A stretch of DNA of 7,099 bases from Desulfarculus sp. GTDB taxonomy: Bacteria > Desulfobacterota > Desulfarculia > Desulfarculales > Desulfarculaceae. Of this stretch, positions 1-7,099 are shown piece by piece; the stretch's first letter is position 1, and the number at the start of each line of letters is the position of its first letter. Below the pieces are notes generated by a model, which did not search any database, had not been told where the DNA came from, and was given only the letters and a program-made list of their open reading frames with translations. The translations under genes and the position numbers were made by a program. The stretch lies in the NCBI GenBank assembly GCA_020216625.1, contig JAIUYB010000110.1:1-7099 (forward strand). Reading direction: 5' to 3'.

Positions 1-162
1 CATTATAGCCAACTTTTCGCGATCTGGGCAGCGACAATGCGGTCCGGTTCGGGCGGGCGCGGTCCGGCCAAACGGGCCTGCCCCTCGCGGCGGGAGGCTT
101 AGCGTCCGCAGCAGGACCAAGAACCAGACGGCCTCGGACCAGGGGGCGAGGCCCCGGGCCGG
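1..162. other. Unassigned flank, no supportable gene
   Basis: No reading frame here resembles a known protein, and none has a convincing start with a ribosome binding site. A plus-strand frame is open from the left edge to a TAG at 100-102, but its composition (Arg, Gly, Ala, Pro) is what GC-rich non-coding DNA gives. A short GC hairpin (GGCCCCG / CGGGGCC, 150-166) abuts the larger inverted repeat. The minus strand carries a TATAAT at 2-7 without a good -35. I read this stretch as intergenic or as the edge of an unseen gene. Confidence 0.3.
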
Positions 163-220
163 GGCCGGGCTTGGCATGCGTTTTTGCAATTTATTGCAAA
201 AAGCCATGCCAAGCCCGGCC
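163..220. repeat. 58-nt two-step perfect inverted repeat (long stem-loop)
   Basis: The outer arms GGCCGGGCTTGGCATG (163-178) and CATGCCAAGCCCGGCC (205-220) are perfect 16-bp complements. Inside them, after an unpaired CG/GC step, TTTTTGCAAT (181-190) and ATTGCAAAAA (193-202) form a second perfect 10-bp arm around TT. The GC-rich outer and A/T-rich inner halves contrast sharply. It begins 43 nt downstream of the stop of the S24 peptidase gene, so it could stabilise or end that transcript. However, no T-run follows the hairpin in either direction, so it is not a textbook intrinsic terminator. It could also be a scattered REP-like element. Confidence 0.8.
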
Positions 221-262
221 GGCGGGGCGCCCGTGGTGCCTGAATCCCCCCGGCGGGAGCGG

Positions 263-700
263 CTAGTGGCGCTGGTAGTGGCGGATCAGGCCGGCCACCA
301 CCCCCAGGACCCGGACCTCCTCGTGGCGCAGCACGATGGGCTCCATCTCGCGGTTGGCCGGCTCCAGACGAATGACGTCGCGCTCCAGGTAGAAGCGCTT
401 GAGGGTGACTTCGCTCTGGTTGATCAGGGCCACCACCATCTCGCCGTTCTCGGCGGTCTGGCGCTCCTCCACCACGATGATGTCGCCGGGCTTGACGTGG
501 GCGTCGATCATGGACTCCCCGCGTACCTTGAGGGCGAAGGTGCGGTGGCGCCCCAGCATGGTGGCCGGGATGGAGACGGTGAGCTGCTCGGGCACCGCCT
601 CGATGGGCGCCCCGGCGGCCACGGTGCCCAATAGGGGTATCTCCACCTCGCTGAGGTCGATCTCCAAGCAGCCCAGGTCTTCGAGACTCAAATCCGCCAT
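263..700 (-). CDS. Stand-alone LexA/UmuD-like S24 autopeptidase, no HTH
   Basis: This 145-residue protein matches the C-terminal half of LexA, the peptidase S24 (Ser-Lys) fold. An Ala-Gly cleavage site lies in TVAAGAP (A29-G30), the catalytic Ser is in VRGESMID (S63), and the catalytic Lys is in VTLKRF (K101). The spacing from site to Ser to Lys (33 and 38) is close to that of LexA and UmuD. LexA is about 200 residues; the N-terminal winged helix is missing and replaced by about 20 acidic residues. The size therefore resembles UmuD (139 aa). The ATG at 700 is well supported: AGGAGG precedes it by 8 nt, and an in-frame TGA lies about ten codons upstream, so no HTH was overlooked in this frame. 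Self-cleavage, possibly RecA-stimulated, is inferred from the family. No umuC follows within the remaining 262 nt. It could be a UmuD homologue, a LexA derivative or a regulator partner. Confidence 0.85.
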   Translation of the reverse strand: MADLSLEDLGCLEIDLSEVEIPLLGTVAAGAPIEAVPEQLTVSIPATMLGRHRTFALKVRGESMIDAHVKPGDIIVVEERQTAENGEMVVALINQSEVTLKRFYLERDVIRLEPANREMEPIVLRHEEVRVLGVVAGLIRHYQRH

Positions 701-708
701 GGCCGGCT

Positions 709-714
709 CCTCCT
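709..714 (-). promoter_or_regulatory. Ribosome binding site of the S24 peptidase gene
   Basis: On the minus strand AGGAGG stands 8 nt before the ATG at 700. This fixes the short start and supports the protein genuinely lacking an N-terminal DNA-binding domain. Confidence 0.8.
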
Positions 715-734
715 GGTAAACAGTTGTCGATCAA

Positions 735-763
735 TATATACGTTGAGCACGATAGGATGTAAA
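735..763 (-). promoter_or_regulatory. Sigma-70 promoter of the S24 peptidase gene
   Basis: Read on the minus strand, TTTACA (758-763) and TATATA (735-740) are separated by exactly 17 bp, a near-consensus housekeeping promoter in an A/T-rich island within GC-rich DNA. Transcription would start near 728, leaving a leader of about 28 nt before the ATG. I could not recognise a LexA box of the CTGT-N8-ACAG or GAAC-N4-GTTC type here; operator sequences in this lineage may differ. Confidence 0.7.
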
Positions 764-909
764 GCCTATTTTGGGTCCGGGGTGTGGCGCGGCCCAACCG
801 GGGTCTGTTATGCTGGAAATCTGGGCGGCGGATATATGCGGGGGGCCGCCAGCTAAGTCCCGGCGGGGGACGCGCGAGTGTGGACCGAATATAATGCCAG
901 GAATGAATC

Positions 910-1590
910 ATGAAGAAAGTCGCGGTGTTGATGGATGGCGCCTACGTGCGCTACACCCTATACCGGTACGTTGACGGACCGGCCAACGATTCCCACTTGG
1001 AGCGTTACGCGCGCAACTGCGTCAAGGACAACGAGGAGCTCTTCCGCATCTACTACTACGACTGCCTGCCCTTCGAGGAGCAGCGCTTCCACCCCATCAG
1101 CCGCACCTACATCGACTTCAAGCAGACCGACGCCTACCGCAAAAGCCTTAACTTGATCCAGAACCTGGAGACCAAGGACTACTTCGCGGTGCGCCTGGGC
1201 ACCCTGGCCTTCAAGGACTGGCGGCTCACCGGCCACGCCTTCAACCGCCTGTGCGAGGCGGCGGTGGATGGCAACCCGGTGGAGCCCTTGGCCCCGACCG
1301 ACCTCCAGCCCGACTTCACCCAAAAGGGTGTGGACATGAAGATCGGCCTGGACATCGCTTGGCTGTCCACCAAGCATCTGGTGGACAAGATCATCCTGAC
1401 CACCAACGACAGCGACTTCATTCCGGCCATGAAGTTCGCCCGGCGCGAGGGCATCCACGTGGTGCTGATGCAGCTGGGCGAGGTGGGCAACATGTTGAAA
1501 GCCCACGCCGACGAGGTGCGCGGCTTCGACATCGAGTACGTGGTCACCGGCGAGCGCGGGGGCGGCAACTACCGGCCTCAAAAATACTAG
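910..1590 (+). CDS. NYN domain (PIN-like, LabA/DUF88-type) putative nuclease
   Basis: The 226-residue protein has the layout of a NYN domain, a PIN/FLAP-fold ribonuclease module. Strand 1 ends in VAVLMDG with acidic D9. A central KGVDMKIGLDIA block supplies D142, K144 and D148. The signature TTNDSDF (164-170) supplies D167 and D169. These Asp residues would form the metal-binding active site. A stretch between about residues 50 and 135 is longer than in a minimal NYN domain. No membrane segment or extra domain is visible, so a soluble cytoplasmic enzyme acting on RNA is expected; the actual substrate is unknown. The ATG at 910 is preceded by AGGA 7 nt upstream. An intrinsic terminator follows, so it looks monocistronic, divergent from the S24 peptidase gene. 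The tail is basic and glycine-rich (RGGGNYRPQKY), which could help bind nucleic acid. Confidence 0.85.
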   Translation: MKKVAVLMDGAYVRYTLYRYVDGPANDSHLERYARNCVKDNEELFRIYYYDCLPFEEQRFHPISRTYIDFKQTDAYRKSLNLIQNLETKDYFAVRLGTLAFKDWRLTGHAFNRLCEAAVDGNPVEPLAPTDLQPDFTQKGVDMKIGLDIAWLSTKHLVDKIILTTNDSDFIPAMKFARREGIHVVLMQLGEVGNMLKAHADEVRGFDIEYVVTGERGGGNYRPQKY

Positions 1591-1630
1591 CCGGTTTTCG
1601 GTCCCGCGGCTGGCATGCCACGCTTTGGCG

Positions 1631-1670
1631 CGGCCCCTCCGGAGGTTATGGAGGGGCCGTCGTCTTTTCT
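1631..1670 (+). terminator. Intrinsic terminator of the NYN gene
   Basis: CGGCCCCTCC (1631-1640) pairs perfectly with GGAGGGGCCG (1650-1659) around a 9-nt loop, followed by the T-rich TCGTCTTTTCT. It starts 40 nt after the NYN stop codon. Its arms share the word GGCCCCTCCGG with the groESL terminator at 4886-4911. A separate 10-bp palindrome, TGGCATGCCA, sits just before it at 1611-1620. Confidence 0.85.
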
Positions 1671-1739
1671 CCAGCCGGAGAGCTCCGGAGTCCGTGCCCC
1701 GTCCCCAAACCCGCCCCCTTCCCCCGCGACCACCCCGGG

Positions 1740-1748
1740 TGCTAGGCT
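1740..1748 (+). promoter_or_regulatory. Possible extended -10 promoter of the small protein-kinase unit
   Basis: TGCTAGGCT fits the extended -10 pattern (TGn followed by TAGGCT). The only -35 candidate is TTCCCC at 1719-1724, which is weak. Transcription would begin near 1755, upstream of every plausible start codon of the small membrane protein. The position between the NYN terminator and the next gene supports it; the sequence match alone is modest. Confidence 0.3.
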
Positions 1749-1799
1749 GAATACATGGATCGCTGACGCCCCGTTTTGTCCATCAACGCGGTGTCGCCT

Positions 1800-2033
1800 A
1801 TGTCCACCACGCCTTCTCGGCCCGGAAACAACCTGGCCTTGCGCGTCTTCTGCTTCGCGCTGGGCCTGCTGGCGTTCAGTTGGCCCTTTGGGGTGGAGCC
1901 CCCCGAGCCGGGTCTGGCCTTTTTCTTCGGTTATTATCTGGTCGGCTGGGCGTTGCTGCTGGTCATCCTGGCCCTGATGGCCCGGTCGATCCGGCGCTCC
2001 GGCGAGAGCTCGCCCCCCCCGCCGGAGGACTAG
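1800..2033 (+). CDS. Small two-TM membrane protein coupled to the kinase gene
   Basis: The 77-residue product (from ATG 1800) has two hydrophobic stretches, about residues 12-30 (LALRVFCFALGLLAFSWPF) and 39-61 (starting LAFFFGYYLVGW), joined by a short acidic, proline-rich turn (VEPPEP). A basic patch follows (RSIRR) and then a PPPPED tail. In-frame TTG (1776) and GTG (1791) starts are possible and would give up to 85 residues; none has a clear Shine-Dalgarno, so the start is uncertain. The gene stops 4 bp before the kinase ATG and contains that gene's RBS, implying translational coupling. By position and architecture it resembles DUF4212-type partners of SSS-family transporters and the small cbrX gene ahead of cbrA in Pseudomonas. 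I cannot claim sequence homology to either. Its role is unknown; a helper or modulator of the neighbouring symporter-kinase is an inference. Confidence 0.75.
   Translation: MSTTPSRPGNNLALRVFCFALGLLAFSWPFGVEPPEPGLAFFFGYYLVGWALLLVILALMARSIRRSGESSPPPPED
2024..2028 (+). promoter_or_regulatory. Kinase RBS embedded in the end of the small membrane protein gene
   Basis: GGAGG lies 9 nt before the ATG at 2038 and is inside the final codons of the preceding gene, whose TAG is at 2031-2033. Ribosomes finishing the small protein would sit on this site, which is typical of translational coupling. Confidence 0.75.
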
Positions 2034-2037
2034 CGCC

Positions 2038-4845
2038 ATGTCCTTCACGCCCTCGTTGTTGATTGGCGTGATCTGCCTTTACATGGCGCTGCTTTTCGCC
2101 ATCGCCCTTTGGGTGGAGCGGCGGACCCGGGCCGGAGTCAATCCCGGCGACTCCCCCCTGGTCTACGCCCTGTCCCTGGCGGTCTACTGCACGGCCTGGA
2201 CCTACTATGGCAGCGTGGGCAAGGCCGCCACCAGCGGCCTGCTCTTTCTGGCCGTCTACCTGGGCCCCAGCCTGGGCGCGTTGTTGTGCTGGCCCCTTCT
2301 GCGCCGCCTGGTGCGGATCAAGCAGGTCCACCACCTCACCAGCGTGGCCGACCTGATTTCCCTGCGCTACGGCAAATCGCAAAGCCTGGGCGCGTTGGTC
2401 ACCTTCATCCTGGTGGTGGGTCTTTTGCCCTATCTGGCCCTGCAGATCAAGGCCACGGTGGCGGCCTTGAAGATTTTGGTTCTGCACGAGTCGCAGTCAT
2501 TTCTCCACCGCGAGCTGGCCACCGATTTCCCCTGGGTGTACGCCCACGCCGGGGCCATCATCACCGGCCTGATGGTGGTCTTCACCATCGTCTTCGGCAT
2601 CCGCCGCCTGGACCCCACCGAACGCCACCAGGGGATGATCATGGCCGTGGCCGCCGAGAGCATCGTCAAGCTGGTGGCCTTCCTGGCGGTCGGGGTGGTG
2701 GTCACCTACGTGCTCAACGACGGTTTCTCCGGGTTGCTGGACCAGGCCCGGCGCTCGCCCTACCTGCAAAACCTGGCCCTGACCGGGGGCGTCGCCGGCG
2801 GCCGGCACCTGCTCTGGCTGACCTATCTGCTGTTGTCCATGTTCGCGGTGCTGTTTCTGCCCCGCCAGTTCCACGTGGCGGTGGTGGAGAACTTCGATCA
2901 GCGCCACATCCCCACCGCCATGTGGATGTTTCCCCTCTACCTTTTTCTGATCAACCTGTTCGTGCTCCCCATCGCCCTGGCCGGCCTGCTGGGAGGCTAT
3001 CCCTTCAACGACCCCGACACCTTCGTCCTGCGGGTTCCCCTGCACCACGGCTATCAATGGCTGTCGCTCCTGGTCTTCCTGGGCGGCTTTTCGGCCGCCA
3101 CCGCCATGGTGATGGTCAGCACCATGGCCCTGTCCACCATGCTCACCAACCATCTCCTGGTGCCCCTGCTCCAGCGGGCCCGGATCCTGGGCCTGCTGCG
3201 CCGCCACCTCCTGCAATGCCGCTGGCTCCTTGCCGCCCTCATCATCTTTGGCGCCTTCCGGTTCCAATTCGTCATGGGCTGGTCCTGGAACCTGGTGGAC
3301 GTGGGCATGGTCTCCTTCGCCGCGGTGGCCCAGTTGGCGCCGGTCATCCTGGGCGGGCTGTACTGGCCCCGCGGCAACAAGACCGGGGCCATTCTGGGGC
3401 TCACGGCCGGGTTCGCGATCTGGGCCTACACCGCCTTGCTCCCGGTGCTGATGGGCTCGCACCAGCTGACCTCCAGTCTGCTGGCGCAGGGCCCCTGGGG
3501 AGTGCGCTATCTCAGGCCCGAAGGGCTGTTCGGGATCACCGCGTTCGAGCCGCTCACCAACACCGTTTTCTGGTCGCTATCGTTCAACCTGGCCTTCTAC
3601 ATCCTGGGCTCCCTGCTGGCGGGCCAGGGAGCGCGCGAGCGGCGGGTGGTGGAGGAGCTAATGGCCCTGCCGGGGGGGGCCACGGCCGCCCACCCGTCCC
3701 GCCAGCCCGACGAGCCCTTGGTCAGCCTGGAGGAAAAGCTGCCCGGGTTCGAGGGCCTGCTGCTGGAATACCTGCCGGCCGACCGGGCCCGGGCCATGAT
3801 CCGGCAATGTCTCCTGGACATGGGCCTGGCCGAGTCGCGGGAGATACCGATCAGCAAGATGGCCGAGCTCTACCAGCAATTGGAAAACTGCCTGGCGGGC
3901 ATCATCGGCGCCGCCTCGGCCTCGGCCGCCCTGGAGCGGGTGGACCTGTTCAGCCACGAGGAGGCGCGGGTATTGGCCGAAATCTACGCCCGGATGCTGA
4001 CCGAGCTGCGCCTGTCGCCCCAGGAGATGAAGCGCAAAATCGATTTTTTCCGGGAAAAGGAGGATTTGTTACGGCGGGAGAGCGCCCTTTTGGCCCACAG
4101 TCAGCGCGTCCTGGACGAAAAGCTGGAATCGCTGGACCGGCTGGCCCGCTCCATCGCCCACGAGATCCGCAACCCCATCACCGCCATCGGCGGCCTGACC
4201 CAGCGTCTGCTGCGCCAGGGCCAGACCCCCGGCCCGGAGACGGAATACCTCAACAAGATCCTGGCCAGCGTGCGCAGCCTGGAGCGGCTGGTGAGCGAGG
4301 TGCGCTCCTATGCCGATCTGCCCTCGCCGGCCTTGACCGAGGTGGACCTGGGCCTGTTCCTCAAGGGGCTGGCCGGGGATTACCAGGCCCGGGCCCAGGC
4401 CCAGGGGGTGGCGCTGACGCTGGAGGGCCAGGCGGGCCGGGCCGGGGCGGTGCTGGCCTGGGTGGATCGCCACCTGCTGGACAAGGCCCTGCGGGTGATC
4501 ATGGACAACGCCCTGGATGTCATGCCCAAGGGCGGCGAGCTGTATCTGGGCCTGGAAAGCGACGCCCTCCAGGCGGTGATCAAGATCACCGACACCGGCC
4601 CGGGAATCCCCCCCGGCGATCTGCCTTATCTGTTCGATCCCCTGTTCAGCACCAAGGTCGACGCGGTGGGCATGAACCTGGCCATCGCCAAGCGCATCGT
4701 CAATGACCACATGGGCGAGATCAAGGCCCTGAACGAGCCAGGCAAGGGAGCCAGCCTGGTGATCACCCTGCCCCTGAAGCCGCCGCTAATGGACCGCCCG
4801 CCCGGCTTTTCCGACCAGGATTCGGAGCAGTACCTCTCCAAGTAG
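2038..4845 (+). CDS. CbrA-like symporter-STAC-histidine kinase
   Basis: The 935-residue fusion begins with a sodium:solute symporter-family membrane domain (about 1-530, a dozen or so helices; landmarks LAVYCTAWTYYGSVGKA, LTSVADLISLRYG and FLPRQFHVAVVEN). A STAC domain follows (about 560-650, core LAGIIGAASAS at 619-629), then a coiled helical linker and a HisKA domain with phospho-acceptor H708 in AHEIRNP. The HATPase domain has an N box (MDNALDVMPKGG, N824) and a G1 box (DTGPGIP, 852-858). The second glycine box reads AVGMNLA (876-882) rather than the usual GTGLGLA. The order symporter-STAC-HisKA-HATPase is that of Pseudomonas CbrA, though no PAS domain is evident. It should sense or transport a small solute at the inner membrane and pass phosphate to a response regulator, which is not encoded in this window. 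The substrate cannot be read from sequence. The start is set by GGAGG 9 nt upstream. Confidence 0.92.
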   Translation: MSFTPSLLIGVICLYMALLFAIALWVERRTRAGVNPGDSPLVYALSLAVYCTAWTYYGSVGKAATSGLLFLAVYLGPSLGALLCWPLLRRLVRIKQVHHLTSVADLISLRYGKSQSLGALVTFILVVGLLPYLALQIKATVAALKILVLHESQSFLHRELATDFPWVYAHAGAIITGLMVVFTIVFGIRRLDPTERHQGMIMAVAAESIVKLVAFLAVGVVVTYVLNDGFSGLLDQARRSPYLQNLALTGGVAGGRHLLWLTYLLLSMFAVLFLPRQFHVAVVENFDQRHIPTAMWMFPLYLFLINLFVLPIALAGLLGGYPFNDPDTFVLRVPLHHGYQWLSLLVFLGGFSAATAMVMVSTMALSTMLTNHLLVPLLQRARILGLLRRHLLQCRWLLAALIIFGAFRFQFVMGWSWNLVDVGMVSFAAVAQLAPVILGGLYWPRGNKTGAILGLTAGFAIWAYTALLPVLMGSHQLTSSLLAQGPWGVRYLRPEGLFGITAFEPLTNTVFWSLSFNLAFYILGSLLAGQGARERRVVEELMALPGGATAAHPSRQPDEPLVSLEEKLPGFEGLLLEYLPADRARAMIRQCLLDMGLAESREIPISKMAELYQQLENCLAGIIGAASASAALERVDLFSHEEARVLAEIYARMLTELRLSPQEMKRKIDFFREKEDLLRRESALLAHSQRVLDEKLESLDRLARSIAHEIRNPITAIGGLTQRLLRQGQTPGPETEYLNKILASVRSLERLVSEVRSYADLPSPALTEVDLGLFLKGLAGDYQARAQAQGVALTLEGQAGRAGAVLAWVDRHLLDKALRVIMDNALDVMPKGGELYLGLESDALQAVIKITDTGPGIPPGDLPYLFDPLFSTKVDAVGMNLAIAKRIVNDHMGEIKALNEPGKGASLVITLPLKPPLMDRPPGFSDQDSEQYLSK

Positions 4846-4885
4846 CCTCTTGGCTGGCCCCGGCCCGCCGTGGTTAAAAGACAAT

Positions 4886-4911
4886 GGCCCCTCCGGCGAA
4901 CCGGAGGGGCC
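4886..4911 (-). terminator. Intrinsic terminator of groESL
   Basis: A perfect 11-bp stem (GGCCCCTCCGG / CCGGAGGGGCC) closes a four-base loop, TTCG when read on the minus strand. On that strand it is followed by ATTGTCTTTTAA, the expected U-rich tail. It lies 65 nt past the groEL stop. Read on the plus strand no T-run follows (GAAATAGC), so how the convergent kinase transcript ends is unclear. Confidence 0.85.
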
Positions 4912-4931
4912 GAAATAGCGCCAGACGCCGG

Positions 4932-4962
4932 CCGGCCCTCCCACCCGGGGGCGGAGGGCCGG
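4932..4962. repeat. GC-rich stem-loop directly after groEL stop
   Basis: CCGGCCCTCC (4932-4941) pairs with GGAGGGCCGG (4953-4962) around an 11-nt loop, 13 nt after the groEL stop codon. No U-tract follows on either strand, so it is more likely a 3'-end stability element or an accessory to the true terminator at 4886-4911. Confidence 0.6.
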
Positions 4963-4975
4963 ACCGGTTGGGGTC

Positions 4976-6613
<1,638 letters not shown>

Positions 6614-6673
6614 GAGCGATTCCTCCGCGGAAAATGCTTTGATTTCTGGTGTGCTCGCCGTCGGCGTGGGGGG

Positions 6674-6964
6674 CTACTTCTTGATGATGCCCAGGATGTC
6701 GTCCTCGCGCATGATGAGGACCTCTTCGCCGTCGATCTTGACCTCGCTGCCGGCGTACTTGCCGAACAGAACCAGGTCGCCCTCCTTCACGGTCATGTCC
6801 ACGCGGGTGCCGCCTTCCAGGACCTTGCCGGGGCCCACGGCCAGGACCTTGCCCTGCTGGGGCTTTTCCTTGGCGCTGTCGGGGATGATGATGCCGCCGG
6901 CGGTCTTCTGCTCCTCCTCCATCCGCTTGACGATGACGCGGTCCTGCAGGGGTTTGATCTTCAT
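6674..6964 (-). CDS. groES: Co-chaperonin GroES (Hsp10, Cpn10)
   Basis: The 96-residue GroES forms the seven-membered lid of the GroEL chamber. It begins [10 protein letters not shown], the standard N-terminus. The mobile loop spans about residues 16-34 and carries the GroEL-binding hydrophobic triplet I25-I26-I27 ([11 protein letters not shown] in E. coli). The remainder, with [10 protein letters not shown] and the [20 protein letters not shown] ending, is canonical. The frame is open further upstream to 7069, but the ATG at 6964 is right: it matches family length and has AAGGAG 10 nt before it. It is first in the groES-groEL operon, about 90 nt downstream of CIRCE. Confidence 0.98.
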   Translation of the reverse strand: MKIKPLQDRVIVKRMEEEQKTAGGIIIPDSAKEKPQQGKVLAVGPGKVLEGGTRVDMTVKEGDLVLFGKYAGSEVKIDGEEVLIMREDDILGIIKK

Positions 6965-7055
6965 GGTTCGCTCTCTCCTTGACAGTATGGTTGAAAGCTT
7001 GGGCCTAATCTTTGGCTGACTTTCGGTCCGGCGGGAGGCCGGTCCCCTGACGCTG

Positions 7056-7082
7056 TTAGCACTCACCAAGGGCGAGTGCTAA
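7056..7082. promoter_or_regulatory. CIRCE operator (HrcA binding site) of groESL
   Basis: A perfect TTAGCACTC-N9-GAGTGCTAA inverted repeat matches the full CIRCE consensus. It is the binding site of the heat-shock repressor HrcA, whose activity is itself tuned by GroEL. It lies about 90 nt upstream of groES on the minus strand. The promoter should overlap or precede it, but the window ends 17 nt beyond, so the -35 cannot be judged. A short CCGGC/GCCGG hairpin lies in the leader. Confidence 0.97.
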
Positions 7083-7099
7083 TGACGCTGATAGTCTAA

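Larger units (their letters stand above)
701..909. other. Divergent intergenic region between S24 and NYN genes
   Basis: These 209 bp hold the minus-strand promoter described separately and must also hold the start signals of the NYN gene. An imperfect inverted repeat (TTGGGTC at 771-777 against GGCCCAA at 791-797, with one T-G wobble) lies just upstream of the S24 promoter and is a possible operator. The only plus-strand -10-like hexamer, TATAAT at 890-895, is too close to the RBS and has no -35, so the NYN promoter is unresolved. Confidence 0.4.

Noticed and set aside
2..7. TATAAT on the minus strand at the left edge as a promoter
   Set aside because: The hexamer 17 bp upstream is TGCCCA, a poor -35, and what it would drive lies outside the window.
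181..202. Inner palindrome of the 163-220 hairpin as a dif site or integron attC site
   Set aside because: It lacks the XerC/XerD arm sequences around a 6-bp core and lacks the attC core-site words; the perfect symmetry also differs from both.
890..895. Perfect TATAAT before the NYN gene as its -10 box
   Set aside because: No acceptable -35 at 16-18 bp, and transcription starting near 902 would remove the AGGA ribosome binding site and leave almost no leader.
99..911. 270-codon open frame on the minus strand overlapping the S24 gene and its promoter
   Set aside because: Rich in Arg, Gly, Pro and His as expected from an alternate frame of GC-rich DNA. It overlaps the well-supported S24 gene in another frame and shows no family resemblance.
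701..911. A frameshifted LexA helix-turn-helix upstream of the S24 domain
   Set aside because: An in-frame TGA lies about ten codons upstream, the region holds a promoter and RBS, and no minus-strand frame there reads like a LexA winged helix.
2109..4706. 865-codon open frame inside the kinase gene in another plus-strand frame
   Set aside because: Pro/Gly/Arg-rich shadow lacking membrane or catalytic motifs; the 2038 frame has clear symporter and kinase domains.
6965..7069. N-terminal extension of GroES to 131 residues
   Set aside because: GroES is about 96 residues and starts at the conserved MKIKPLQDR. The upstream codons run through the leader and into CIRCE, and a Shine-Dalgarno fits the ATG at 6964.

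Overview
The window is about 65% G+C and ordinary bacterial chromosome in character: genes are densely packed, with strong Shine-Dalgarno sequences, intrinsic terminators and no mobile elements. A perfect CIRCE operator controls groESL. The large kinase combines a solute-symporter domain, a STAC domain and a histidine kinase. Together with the high G+C this fits a Desulfobacterota-type (former Deltaproteobacteria) bacterium. That placement is inferred from protein style and is not proven by any marker here.

Layout. Bases 1-262 hold no gene I can support, but contain a striking 58-nt two-step inverted repeat (163-220). A minus-strand gene (263-700) encodes a stand-alone LexA/UmuD-type S24 autopeptidase domain without a DNA-binding domain; it has a near-consensus sigma-70 promoter and a strong RBS. 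Diverging from it across about 210 bp is a NYN/PIN-like (LabA/DUF88-type) putative nuclease gene (910-1590), closed by an intrinsic terminator. Next comes a two-gene plus-strand unit: a 77-85 residue protein with two membrane segments (about 1800-2033) and, 4 bp later, a 935-residue CbrA-like sensor kinase (2038-4845) whose ribosome binding site lies inside the end of the small gene. Convergent with these, on the minus strand, is groES-groEL (6964 to 4976), with CIRCE upstream (7056-7082) and a terminator hairpin downstream (4886-4911).

How the parts work together. GroES and GroEL form the general chaperonin, repressed by HrcA through CIRCE. The small membrane protein and the symporter-kinase look translationally coupled, resembling the small gene ahead of cbrA in Pseudomonas; they probably link solute uptake or sensing to phosphorelay output, but no response regulator is present in the window. 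The S24 protein and the NYN protein share a divergent regulatory region; a functional link between them is only a guess.

No clearly new multi-gene system is visible. The items most worth a second look are the HTH-less S24 protein, the 163-220 hairpin, the small protein/kinase pair, and a non-canonical patch beside the GroEL hinge.
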